The position numbers were made by a program, and so were the translations under genes. Shown one piece after another: positions 33,171-44,460 of a stretch of DNA of 64,000 nucleotides. This DNA comes from Trileptium ribeirensis (Eukaryota; Nematoda; Enoplea; Enoplida; Thoracostomopsidae): positions 1 through 64,000 of the forward strand of contig JASANE010005108.1 of the NCBI GenBank assembly GCA_030248225.1. Direction: 5' to 3'. The stretch's first letter is position 1; each line of letters begins with the position of its first letter. Under the pieces are notes generated by a model, which saw only the letters and a list, made by a program, of their open reading frames with translations, was not told the DNA's origin and made no database searches.

Positions 33171-33699
33171 CTAAAATAATTCAAGTATTTTTATACATAA
33201 ATATATCTTAGATATATGCCATATATTCAAATTAAGAGAGATGCAATAGAATATATTTTAGCTGTATTTTGTGTCTCCTCGTGATCGCATCTGCTAGTCG
33301 ATGCTTAGTTATAGGTGCTATAAAAACCCAAGTTTTAATCATGTACATCGCCAGCAGGTCATGGATTATGGTTAAACCATAATGGCCCATCTGGAGGCAA
33401 AACAGGGTAAATTTATTCAGAAATAGCGATGAGTAGTATTCTGTTGAATTTCATGTATTTTTGGCTACTATTCGTAGTCAATGGTCATTTGCAAAACACA
33501 TTTTCCAAGCATAACATATCTGCGTTAGCAAATGCCATAAAAGCTGCAGAGATAATAAGATTCGCGCTGAATTAATGACTTCATGAACCCAAATAACTAT
33601 GTAGATTACCAATTTATTTCAACAATGGTAAAGATAAAAAAATTTAGTGTATAAAGCCAACATGTGCTGAATCCATCGGTTCTAATTACATTTGGCATA
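33171..33699. other. Probable intron of the calponin-type gene, no exon found
   Basis: I looked on the - strand for an exon ending in phase 1 with a GT donor and found none that continues the calponin family pattern. Confidence 0.35.
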
Positions 33700-33945
33700 T
33701 ATGCCGAACAGGGGCTCAGGGAGCTACGCCCCCACAGGGCTTGCTCCTCTGCCAGCCTGCCGGTCTCCCAGGTGCCCCGCCCACCACCCCAGACGGCACG
33801 GGGGGATGGAGGTTATTAACTTTTTTCAGCACCCAATCCGTGAGGACTTCCGCCGTGCCCTCTCCCCACTCTGAGATGATTCTCCCTCCGACCACGACTG
33901 CCCCACATCCCGGGATGTCGGAGCAACAGCATCTATGACATACGG
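33700..33945 (+). repeat. GC-rich repeat family C, copy 1
   Basis: A markedly GC-rich island in A+T-rich DNA. It begins GCCGAACAGGGGCTCAGGGAG, has TTTTTTCAGCACCCAATCCG in the middle and ends in CCGACCACGACTGCCCC. It aligns in the same orientation with 54280-54500. Open frames in several registers reflect the scarcity of stop codons in GC-rich DNA. Confidence 0.6.
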
Positions 33946-34924
33946 ATAGATACATTTTGAAATCCGTGTTTTAAAGATATTCTAAGTATCAACATAAACA
34001 ATATCATTGGGCAAATCATTCCACACATTTACTAGATGCTACGCTGTATTGATTGGTAGCATTAATTAAAATTTACTTAGATTCATTGTTATAAACATTT
34101 TATACTAACGATAATGAAACTGTAGGGAGTATTGATGATGACTCGCTGCATCATGTATAAACCTAATGCAATGATTATGTCTTTGAACACGCGAGACATC
34201 TGGAATCAGTTTTCAACAAGTTATATTCTATAATAACGAAATAGGCTCTTTACGTTCTAAGCCTTCAGCCCCAAAATGGTAGTTTTGAAGAAACACAAAT
34301 AATTTTGGTACCACTGGACTGTGTTCGTAGCGGCGGTAAAAATCTTTATTACAATAATATTTATGTCAATTTTTTCGATACTTTGCTTACTCGAAATTTT
34401 TGGGAAATACTTTTGTCAAATATATATACAATTTTACATAGTATTCAAATTTTGATACCGGTCTACTCAGACGAGCTGAGTCGAACCATATCAAAATCAT
34501 ATGAATTATTGATTAAAGTTTAGGCTAAGTCTCTCGTAAATAGACGTTGCCCCTTACGTCATGGGCAAATTAACCGTATTGTGACACTATTCCACTCTGC
34601 TCATCAACGCGATTAGAATGGTATATTATTTACTGCTTTTAGACAAGGTTTCGGATCTAACATCAAAAAGACACCACAGCCAGGTTTGCTTCTATTTGGC
34701 ACTAAAATATAAATTTTTCGTACGAATGCATATCGCGTCGATATTGTTTTGACATGCAAGCTACACACATCCGCTGTGAAAAGTTAAGCTAAATCAATAA
34801 TTATAATTACCTTATAATTATAATTATAAATACCTTATAACATAGCTACAGTCGATAATGTCAAAAACCGGGCTTAATTAGCCTAAAACATGACACACCA
34901 AGTTCATGACTAATGCAAATTCTG
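33946..34924. other. No gene recognised
   Basis: A+T-rich sequence. 34798-34836 has AATTATAATTA/TAATTATAATTA simple sequence. A 72-residue + frame at 34305-34523 has no domain. Confidence 0.4.
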
Positions 34925-36010
34925 TCTTCAGGAAAACAAGGCCAGTGCCATCCGCAATCCAGGAGAATCTCGCCAAAGCGTACCATGAAGGTATCAAGAA
35001 GGGAGTTTGTAAGGCAGTGCAATTCTGCGCACACTGAACGCCTGTGATTCCAGTTCGAAAACCGCTTACACCTGGCCAATCAAAGTCAAAGATACGGGTT
35101 TGCGACCACTACTGGTTAACGATCAGTCTCAAGTTGCAAACACATCGCCATCCGGTGCCTCTCAGACAAGACCTTATCCGAACACTGGGCGGAGGATACG
35201 GCTTTTCGAAGATAGATCTCGTAGATTGTTACAACAAAGTTCAACTTACTCCGGAAAGTCAGCGATGCCTAGCACTAAGCACACACCGCGGAGTGCTGCT
35301 ACAGTTAATACGCCTGTCCTTCGGGATAAGCTGTCTGTTCTAGCATATTTCCAAGAGATAATGGAGCAGTTCACAGGCGATTTGAATGGCGTTGCAGTCT
35401 AATGGACGACACTTTGACCAGCGCAAAAAAGCCAAAAAAACTTAAAGAATTTACGTTGCCTTCTGCAACGACTGCTGGAAAGAAGACTTTTGTGCTGGCT
35501 AGAATAATGCAAATTCGCACAACCACATGCGGAGTACCTCACACATCGGCTGTCGAAGGAAGGAGTCGCCAAGGGACCGAAAGTGGACGATGGGCGAAAT
35601 GTGCCTGAGCCGATTGACGTGTCGAGCCTTAGATCCTTCCTAGGTTCTGTTCATTTATATGCAAATTTTTGGAGAATATGTCAACCAAAGCCAAGCTCTT
35701 TTACCGACTGACCAAGAAAGGAATATCTTCGTAGTGGGGAAACAAGGAGAAAGAATCTAACACGAAGCTGAAGACAATGCTGGAATCAGGCAATGTCCTA
35801 GCTCACTACGACCCTACGAAAAAGTTGGGGACAGCTTATGATGGATCAGACATTAGAATCGGAGCCGTCTTTTTCACTGCTTTGAAGACGGTAGCCAGCG
35901 CTTGATAGCCAACTTATATAGTACGCTGAACAAGTCTGCGAGCAACTTCAGTTAAGTGTAGAAAGAGGCACTGGTGATAATTTTCGGGATGCTGAAGTTC
36001 TACCAGTATA
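34925..36010 (+). pseudogene. Ty3/gypsy reverse transcriptase-RNase H relic
   Basis: From about 34928: VFRKTRPVPSAIQENLAKAY, a TGA, then TPVIPVRK. THRHPVPLRQDLIRTLGGGY, GFSKIDLVDCYNKVQL and LSTHRGVLLQ follow, a typical gypsy reverse transcriptase. After a frameshift comes AYFQEIMEQFTGDLNGVAV. The catalytic pair is at 35402-35410 (MDD) in another frame because bases are missing just before it. It continues, with further shifts, through LRSFLGSV (about 35625), the thumb region, and RNase H traces (GSDIRIGAVFFT near 35850, the SASNFS region near 35940) to FYQY at about 36005. It is clearly dead. Confidence 0.88.
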
Positions 36011-36194
36011 TTTCATTTTATTTAGATATATTCAGCTTTGAATTTTGACGTCTTGTTAGCTACATTGCTTTTATTTTCACTTATAGTATTGTTTATTTGC
36101 ATTGCGAACAAAGTTTTGTCGTTGCCATCTGGTTGACACTCTGTTTTCAACTAAACTCCCAGATTTTAATTTATTTCTTTTTGATTTTTACACG

Positions 36195-37055
36195 ATGGGC
36201 AAAAATCAAAGATCTAATTCGTCTTCTGATATTTGTTGGTGCTCAAAACCACATCACAAATGCATGGTTTGTTGCTCACATTGCAATCATCAAATCCATT
36301 TCGAGTGCATGGGACTATCGGCGTCTGACCTTAGTATTGTCATTCGGGAAACAGATACTGCCTATATCTGTAAAACGTGCCTTCCTGTGGCCTCAAAAGA
36401 TGAATTCGACCGTCTTAAATCTGGTAGCCCCTCTAACTCTATCTACTGCTATGCTCCACCTGCTCCACAAACATCTTCAGGTTCCCAATCCTCGGAGCCG
36501 AGTAATTTTGTTTCTCAAGACCTGATAAATAAAATTATTATCGAGGCAACAAAAGCAGCAACAACCGCCGCAATGGAAGCAGTAATGGAATATCTCGAAA
36601 AACGTGATAAAAAATCCAATCTCGTTATCGTCGGATGGCCTGAATCCTCGTCAGTTAGCTCTGATTTACAGCAAAATGCTTTGGATAAAGCCAAGATTGA
36701 TGATTACTGCTCCAAGTTAAATATACCTGTGGATTCTATTATCAGCAATTTTCGCGATGGTAAAAAACAATCCAATGGCTCTCGGATTATTAAAGTGTGC
36801 TTTGCTGAACGCAAGGTTATTGAACGTAAAGTCTTTCTATTCCGTGCCTCGCATCTTATGAAAACCGATGAAGATTTCACGTCTGCTAAATTTAATCCTT
36901 TTGTTCGTCCAGATATGACTCGTAAAGAGCGGATAGCGGATGCTATATTACGTTCTGAATTAAAAAAGCGCAGAGCTGCGGGTGAACACAATCTTATTAT
37001 CCGTGATGGAAAAATTATTACAAAGCCTCGGTCAACACAGTTGGAAAACCGCTAA
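36195..37055 (+). CDS. LINE ORF1 protein with PHD-like zinc finger
   Basis: 286 residues from the ATG at 36195; an in-frame ATG at 36102 would add 31 residues unlike the family, so I prefer the later start. Residues 14-62 hold a C-x-C...C-x2-C...H-x2-C...C-x2-C array (C14, C16, C27, C30, H35, C38, C59, C62). This PHD-type finger occurs in ORF1 of CR1/L2-like LINEs and presumably helps the ribonucleoprotein contact RNA, DNA or chromatin. A helical region (about 118-138) and a basic C-terminal domain (SNLVIVGWPES, RIADAILRSELKKRR) follow. It is intact. Its TAA overlaps the in-frame start region of ORF2. Confidence 0.88.
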   Translation: MGKNQRSNSSSDICWCSKPHHKCMVCCSHCNHQIHFECMGLSASDLSIVIRETDTAYICKTCLPVASKDEFDRLKSGSPSNSIYCYAPPAPQTSSGSQSSEPSNFVSQDLINKIIIEATKAATTAAMEAVMEYLEKRDKKSNLVIVGWPESSSVSSDLQQNALDKAKIDDYCSKLNIPVDSIISNFRDGKKQSNGSRIIKVCFAERKVIERKVFLFRASHLMKTDEDFTSAKFNPFVRPDMTRKERIADAILRSELKKRRAAGEHNLIIRDGKIITKPRSTQLENR

Positions 37056-39931
37056 ACGCTGGGCACAACGGACATTTTGTTCCATTTATTCTTATTAACG
37101 CAAGATCGCTTAGAAATAAAATTCCTGATTTACTTTATTTATTACACCAGCATCAATCAACTATTTTCGCTATAACTGAATCTTGGCTAAATTCAGACGA
37201 TTCTAATGCTATATTTTCTGAATTTGTTGTTAGTCATAATATTTTTCGGGCTGATAATACTTCTCGTACTGGTAGAGGAGGTGGTGTTATTGTTTTTATG
37301 CCCAAGTGTTATCAAGTTAGGACTTTTGATACGGTTTCTAATAAATTCTTTGAAGCATTATGGCTAGTTATCCACCTTTCTAACAAGAATCATTTTTTCT
37401 TGGTGTTATTTACCGCTCGCCTACCCCAAACAAGTTTGATTCCACATCTTCTTTATTACTTCACTTGGCGTCGGTTCTTAGTAATTTTAATTCTCATGTG
37501 TTTATCTTGGGTGATTTTAATTATAAAGAACTTAAATGGGATGGTATAACTCATGACACTTCTGGTCCTGACTATCTTTTTTCCTCCCGTCTCACTGAGC
37601 TTGGTCTTGAGCAATATGTTTTTCATCCTACGCATAATGCAGGAGGTATTTTGGATCTTATTTTTTCAAATTCTGTTGATAATGTGTATGACGTGTATGT
37701 TGGTAATAACTTTGTAAATTCAGATCATTTTATGGTGCATGGTAAATTTGGTCCTTTTTGTTTAAATATTACAAAAAACTGTTACAGCTATAGAAATTTT
37801 AGACGTGCTAACTATTTTGAAATTCGTAACTTCTTATCGTCGCGAAACTGGAGTGAATTACTTGATATACACTCCAATGATGCTGAGAAAACTTGGTCTG
37901 TTTTAAAAAGAGTAATGCTCTATTGTATTGATAATTTTGTACCCTGTTTTACTCGAAAATCGAAAAGACATTTGACTATTTGGTCTACTGCAACTCATAA
38001 GGCCCACAAAAAACAGCTTCGCCTCCATAAAATATGGAAATCAGACCCTTTAAATATGCACAAAAAGACATCTTGGAAAAATGCAACAGTTTTGGCTCGC
38101 CATTATAAGAGACTTGATTGTCTGAATACTGAAACTAGGATAATAAACTCTGGTAATGATCATAGAGTATGGAGTTTTATTCGTAATAAACTTACAAATC
38201 CGAGCAATATCCCTCCTCTGAAAAATGGGTCTAGTTCTGTTGTTAATAACTTGGATAAAGCATACTTGTTTAACGAATATTTTCATTCTATGTTTACTAA
38301 TGATAATGGATTGCTTATATCAGATTTAAGTATCAGTGATAAGATTATGCCGGATATTCACTTTGATGCGAAATTACTTTTACAAATTATTACTAAACTC
38401 AAGCCAACCGGCTGTTGTGGTATTGATAATATTCCTCAGTCGTTTATCAGAAACTGCGCGAATGAGCTAACTATTCCTCTTCTGAAACTTTTTAATGTTA
38501 TTTATACGACAGGTATTATTCCCAATGAATGGAAAATTGCAAAAATCGTTCCAATTTTTAAAAAGGGTGATAAATCTCTCGTTCAAAATTATCGTCCTAT
38601 CAGTATTCTTCCTGTAATTTCTAAAATATTTGAACAGGCTATAAATATCCATCTTATAAAGTATATTGAAGCTGAAAACCTAATTGGTAGTACACAGCAT
38701 GGTTTTATCAAAGGTAAATCTACAATCACTCAACTCCTTGATACTATTAATATCTGGACAAGAATGTTAGACGAAAAAAATAACGTTGACTGTATTTATT
38801 TGGACCTTGCCCGTGCATTCGATTCAGTGTCGCACCCAAAATTATTGCAGAAACTTTACGCCTATGGTATTAAGGGTAAAAATTTTGCTATACTTTCTGA
38901 TTTTCTTAGTTCTCGTTATCAAATGGTCTATGTCGACAACGTTTATTCATCAATTTTACCTGTGTTATCAGGTGTGCCTCAGGGAAGTTCTTTGGGTCCT
39001 ACATTATTTACTATTTTTATTGATGGAATCGATAAGCACTTAGAATATTTAAAACCGAGGTTATTTGCTGATGATTCCAAACTATTTTATTCTTTCATGC
39101 CTGGTTGTAATTTACATAATGTTCAGTGTGATCTTGATAATGTAATTGATTGGTTAGTTATGATGCAGTTATCGGTTGCAGTTCAAAAATGCTTTGTTCT
39201 ACATATGGGTTATCTAAATACTAAATTTGATTACTGTCTATTAGATAGTTCCGTTGCTAAATGTAGTAACATTAGGGATCTTGGAGTTATAGTTGATGAT
39301 AAGTTAAAGTTCTCTGATCATATTGAATCAATATGCAAAATTGCATTTAAAAATTAATCTAATCTTTTTATGTTTTAATACTCGAAATTACAAATTCCTT
39401 CTGAAACTCTATAAATGCTTCGTTAGACCTAGCATTGAATATGCTTCAGAGTTATGGAATCCTTTTCTTCGAAAAGATATAATTTTACTTGAAAATGTTC
39501 AAAGAAATTTTACTCGTCGAATTCCAGGATTAAGTTATTTAGGTTATCAACAACGTTTGATACATCTAAAGCTTGAAAGCTTAATTTGTAGAAGAATTAT
39601 TAAAGATCTGGTTATGGTTTATAAAATTATAAATGGTCTGGTCAGACTAAATTTTGATGATTTCTTTTCTAGATCCCAACTATCCCAGACTAGAGGTCAT
39701 AACTTTAAACTTGAGATCAAGAGATCTCGTTTGGATATTAGAAAATATTTCTTTGCCAACAAAGTTGTTCCTTGGTGGAATTCACTCCCTTCGGAGATTG
39801 TTGATTCAACTAATATCTTGATTTTCAAAAGACGTCTCTCCAACTATCTACAAACGTTGGACAGTCAAGGCAGGCTATTAGAAGCCAGTACTGGCCCAAG
39901 TCTGACCTTGCCAACACCATTAAATTCTTAG
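37055..39931 (+). pseudogene. LINE ORF2 (endonuclease-reverse transcriptase), two frameshifts
   Basis: About 959 codons in three pieces. 37055-about 37395 starts the endonuclease (INARSLRNK, ITESWLNSDD, RTGRGGGVIVF). A one-base shift in a T-run (CATTTTTTCTTGG, about 37390) moves to the frame running to 39357. That frame has YRSP, FILGDFN, SDH at 37720-37728, then the reverse transcriptase: QNYRPISILPVISKIFEQ, DLARAFDSVSHPKLL, GVPQGSSLGPTLF and FADD at 39064-39075. A second shift at about 39350 moves back for the C-terminal domain (RPSIEYASELWNPF to PWWNSLPSE) and the stop at 39931. The enzyme is an APE-type endonuclease with target-primed reverse transcriptase of the CR1/jockey group. The catalytic residues seen are all present; only the frames are broken. 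Confidence 0.92.
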
Positions 39932-40003
39932 TTCTTTTTTATATTGCTAATAGTTATTATTGTTGTGTCTGGCTAAAATTAAAATAAATAAAATAAAAAT
40001 GTA

Positions 40004-42173
40004 GATTTTTTATAAATCTCAGCAATGGTATCTAGACCATGTGACTGTTGACAAGATCATGCCCCAGACCGTCAAAAACTACAAAGAAGACATGGTGTGC
40101 TTGACACCGTCGAAATGTAGCTATACCTCTAACTAGCTATCCTTGAAAAAATTTATATAATCATGGAGTGTCTAAGACACCCTATTGTCGACAGTGTGCC
40201 TGACACTGTGTGTGGTACAGGCGTTCCAAACATGGGGACATTATAACGTGAACGCCGCACTAGATCTCTTAACAAACAAGATCACATGCACCCCATCCTC
40301 TACTAAACATTGAAGCTCAAGGATTAGCCTCTTGATTCATACGATTCGGATGAAGACCTAAACATAATCAGATGACTTGTCAGCAGAACTTTATAACACA
40401 AAATATGCCAAGAATTTCGACCAAGGCCATGCAATACGCAACGAAACATTTAGCGTTGAGAACTGCATTTTTATCCAGAAATAATCTTATCAAGTTGAAA
40501 AAATATGTAGCGATTCGATGGCTCCTTTAATAAGCAGATGAGTCATTGAAATTGTGAAGTTACCAAGAGAGAAATACTTTCTTCATAAACTTATCTATAT
40601 TCATTAATATTTTGCCGTGTGGATCCTGAAAAGCGTCATGACCGTCATAAGTGATAATTAGAGACCTGATGTGTCCCATATTCTATGTTCCACTTCCACA
40701 GTTCCATGGCCTTACGATGTTAATAGTAAATACGTAAAGTAACTCTATTAACTGTCACTACACAACGATGAACAATTTCAACTCCGAGGTTGTGCTGACA
40801 ACGCTACATCATCCATGTTTATGGGGACCCATTTTTATCTAAACGCCGTGTCAGGAAGAATGAAATTGTCTCAGGCAATGCAATATGTTTAGGTTACAGT
40901 GGTAACCTTATTGTTTTTTGGGTCAAAATTTGTATGTGACGTTTAAATTATTAAATATTTCGCTTATAAAACTATTCTATCATAATATGTTAAATATGAT
41001 TGGCCTGATTTCAAGGGGACAGCCAATAGAGTGAGAGAGCAGGGAAGATCCATCTCCTCGTACAACCTCACGTGCCTTACCATGGTGGATGACAATAACC
41101 GAAGTACATGTCTATGTAGACCAAGCGGGGTTACGCTGTGCCCACCTAGGAAATATTGCCCCCCCCGTATGCAATGTTCTGGCTACAACTCAGCCACATT
41201 TACCTCCTGAAGTTCAAACCATCTTCTCCTACCTTGCGCGCTCAAGCCGAATGACAAATTTTTGTAACCAAAGTTACAAAAAGATTAAGACAAAACGCAG
41301 ACTCTCGTCGAAATTACCTAACGCTGGAGCCGATTGTACCGGACGTTTGTACCCCATGGCTTGCATCCTCAACATATTTCTGCAGTTCGTTTTGTAATAA
41401 TGTGTTTAAAATTTTTAATAAGTGAAAATGTGTTAACCACACACGTATCTTGATTTTTATGTCATAGTCCTTGTTTAGTTCTACTTATATTGGTTTTGTA
41501 GCTAATCTTGTACATGCCATCACAAGCTAACCCTTCTTAATAATAATTATGGATGTAAATATATATATCCTGTGCATCGCCTGCAAATATCGCTTCCGTG
41601 GTGTGTTAAAGCAGCTCATATTTTGGGAATCGAATACATGTTTGCATTAATAATTATAATCTACTGTTCAAAACCACGCAGTTTATAACGCCTGCAGACA
41701 TAATAGACGCGATAAAACCTTATTTTCATCTAGACAATAGAGAGAATTGTGACCGCATTATTTCGTAATAATACGTGTATTCAGGTGATCAGTCAAATTA
41801 TGTTTTCTCTGGTCCAGTTAACTATTCATTCAATTTAGCATCACTAAGCTGTCCAGCATGACCAAAATATTGTCATATATATAAAGATGGCGAAACCAAG
41901 CACATTAATTAGATAATATTTTGAGATAACCATTTCGAGTTGCTACAAACTTTTATGTCTTTGGGTTTATAAAACTATTCCCAGCTACCCTAGGTAGTAG
42001 GGTCCTGTATCATTTAATTAAGATCGCACAGTTAGTGCAAATAATTCAGCAACGGATGGTCAGATCGGTCTCATGGATGGCTCAAAATGTTTTTCTCGAT
42101 GTGTCTAGCGATATCGATACGATTTTATAAATCTATAACTTTTCTTCATTTTTGGCCATTTCACGTTATGTAA
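40004..42173. other. No gene recognised
   Basis: An unrecognised + frame at 41089-41397 (102 residues) spans a somewhat GC-richer patch (41030-41390) but has no domain, and the other frames are also open. A C-run lies at 41160-41166. The rest is A+T-rich. Confidence 0.4.
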
Positions 42174-42603
42174 TGCGTGACTAAACTTAACCTGCGCCCG
42201 CTGACTATCCTATTTTGTTATTTGAAAAACTGTGTTATCGAACTCTATCAACTCAAGCAAAAATTTGTTGTTTTCTGTTCGCGAACATTAAAATTGTTTG
42301 CTAATGAAATTTTATCGCTTTTGAATTACCGAGAGTTATGTTCGCGAACATAATGACAAAATACAGAACCCTTTCGTTTATGCCGTCGCATTTACATTGA
42401 ATTTGTTCGCGAACAGACACGAATCCTAAGTGAAATCTAATAATTGTCGTAGAACTGTTATTGGCCCATTGCGAATCACGACTTCTGGGCTAGCAATGGA
42501 TCCAATCCACTGTCTTACTTGTTCACTAACAATGGATATGGATTTGACATCGGTTTTCACAAAATAGGATAGTAAGTGGACACAGGGTAAGTTTAGCCGC
42601 GCA
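42174..42603. mobile_element. TAA-flanked MITE (family M), copy 2
   Basis: 430 bp with about 50-bp terminal inverted repeats. The left is TGCGTGACTAAACTTAACCT and onwards; the right is its near complement, sharing ACTATCCTATTTTGT. It is flanked by TAA at 42171-42173 and 42604-42606. It contains three TGTTCGCGAACA palindromes (42276, 42339, 42404), as does the copy at 20401-20944. No coding capacity. The two copies are diverged inside but agree at the ends and at the dodecamers. Confidence 0.8.
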
Positions 42604-43479
42604 TAATCATTATAAATATTGTCCGCAACAAGAGTATGTTTGGATCGGATAATCAATATTACTGAAGTGAGTTTCTACTTAGGTTCTGCATTTATGTGAT
42701 CATGCATTTGACCAAAGCTGATATTAAATGTATGTTCATGTTACCATAAAGTTTTCCGATACTTCTAGCACCTTTCGCTAAAATACATTAATAAATTAAT
42801 ATAACGTCAATAAAACCACGCACTTAAAACTGTACCTATTGATTTGCACAACGCTGCTTAGCTCTAAATTTTGAGCTTTAGTCAAGGTTCGAGAAGTAAG
42901 CCTAGTTTTGACAAACTAATAATACGTCACGGTCATAAATATAAATAGCGTTTGTGGTTGCTGAACATGGTCTTAGATTCAGAAGCAACCACAAAGACGT
43001 GTTAAGAACTCTAAGTATTCTTGTAAGAATATAAACTGACTAGATTTTATAGAAGCCTTAAAAACAAGTGCATTGCTATAAATATACCCTGTTGTGTTTA
43101 TGGGAAAACAAATACGGGTGTTTCATAATGTTAGCCATATTATTTCGTGGTTAATTACGCATTGTGCGCTAAAGTTCATTCGTGCGACGGTAGTTGAGAT
43201 TTCGTAACTTGCCACCGCTTTGTACGTTATTTTTTAATGTTTAGGTATATGCACAACAATATTTCAATAAAATACTATGGTCTTTTTTCAGCTATACAGC
43301 AAATCTTAGTTCTGATGAAACCACTTTATAGGTTGTGATTTGAAAATTACTATCGATATATGGCTAATAGATAGCTTGTAAATATAATTTCGAAACCACA
43401 AAATTTGAAATTAGGCAAATTATGGTTTATTCTTCTGAATAATTTATGCTATTAGCATGTTGCGATATATCTATTCATT
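42604..43479. other. No gene recognised
   Basis: A+T-rich DNA. A local phrase GGTTGCT...AGCAACC (about 42956-42992) can form a hairpin. No frames of interest. Confidence 0.4.
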
Positions 43480-44460
43480 GAGCCATCGGACCAAGTCATA
43501 AACGGTGAGTGGCTTATGTAAAGCATTCCAATTTTCCAAATTCTCACAGATATTTCCAATTGTATAAGTTCCAGAATTCCAGATTTAATTCATATAATAG
43601 ATCTAGTTTCCCAAATTCTCCTAGGAATTTAAAATCTTCAATATCACAAATTCAGCTGGATTTTAAAATATTATAATTTTCGGTATCGCCACGGTGATTA
43701 GAACGTGTAAACTAGGTTAAATATTATAAGTTCCCAAATTCCATAGTTAATTTATAAGGATCTAATTTTCCGAATTCTCGTGGGAATTTCAAATTTTCAT
43801 CACCAATTCTGCTGGATTTTTGGATATTCTAGTTGTCGGTATACCCACGAGAATTTAAACAATCTGCGCTGGCTAAATCCTATGCTTAGCTTACCTCCTA
43901 GACTTTGCCTACGACCTGAGCATCGGCGCTTATGTTTATCTAACGGATTAAGCTCAACCTCAACCGCTGGCTCAGCCTTAGGCTTACGCATAGCTTAGTT
44001 TAAAGCTTAGTTTTATTGTATGGTGTACTTTTACTGTGTGGCTTAGGCTTAGTCAAAGTTTTATACTAAGACAAGGCCTTGCACTAAACGTAAAACATAC
44101 GCTAAGGCTAAATCTTAGACTAAAAAATAATTCACGATTTAGTATAAAATTCTCGGTGGATTTCCAGTTTGGCCACTTCCCAAACTCTCAGTTTTTCAAA
44201 TTTTCAAATTACCAGTTTTCCCAAATTCCTATTTTGTTACTTTCCGCAGATTGCAATTTATCCAAATTACCAGCTCTCAAATTCCCAATTTCCAAATTTT
44301 CCAAATTTCCGCTTTCCCAAATACCTAGTTTACCAAATTCAATATTTTTCAAATTCCCAGTTTTTCGGATGCGATGCTTCCTAATTTTTCCCGCCATCCT
44401 AAATTCCCACTTTCCTCGATTCTCACCACTTTGACAGTTTATCAATTTAACCAATCTTTT
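43480..44460. repeat. Low-complexity AAATTCCCA / GGCTTA region
   Basis: Two intermixed simple patterns. TTCCAAATTCTC/AAATTCCCAGTTT-type words fill 43530-43850 and 44150-44440. CTTAGGCTTA/GGCTTA words fill 43870-44125. A near-duplicate pair (TCTAGTTTCCCAAATTCTCC at 43603; TCTAATTTTCCGAATTCTCG at 43760) is followed in both by GGAATTTxAAATxTTCA and TCAGCTGGATTTT-like sequence, giving an imperfect tandem unit of about 157 bp. Frames here (for example 44036-44434) are driven by this composition. Confidence 0.65.

Larger units (their letters stand above)
36011..40003 (+). mobile_element. Nearly complete CR1/jockey-like LINE
   Basis: About 4.0 kb with a 5' leader, ORF1 (36195-37055), ORF2 (37055-39931, two frameshifts), a short 3' UTR and an A-rich tail (AAAATAAATAAAATAAAA, about 39980-40000). 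It follows the gypsy relic directly. The 5' boundary is placed where the gypsy similarity ends, to within about 80 bp. The good preservation against the decayed neighbours suggests a fairly recent insertion. Confidence 0.85.

Noticed and set aside
44036..44434. 132-residue + frame
   Set aside because: Encoded by AAATTCCCA-type low-complexity DNA; phenylalanine/serine/proline-rich by composition.
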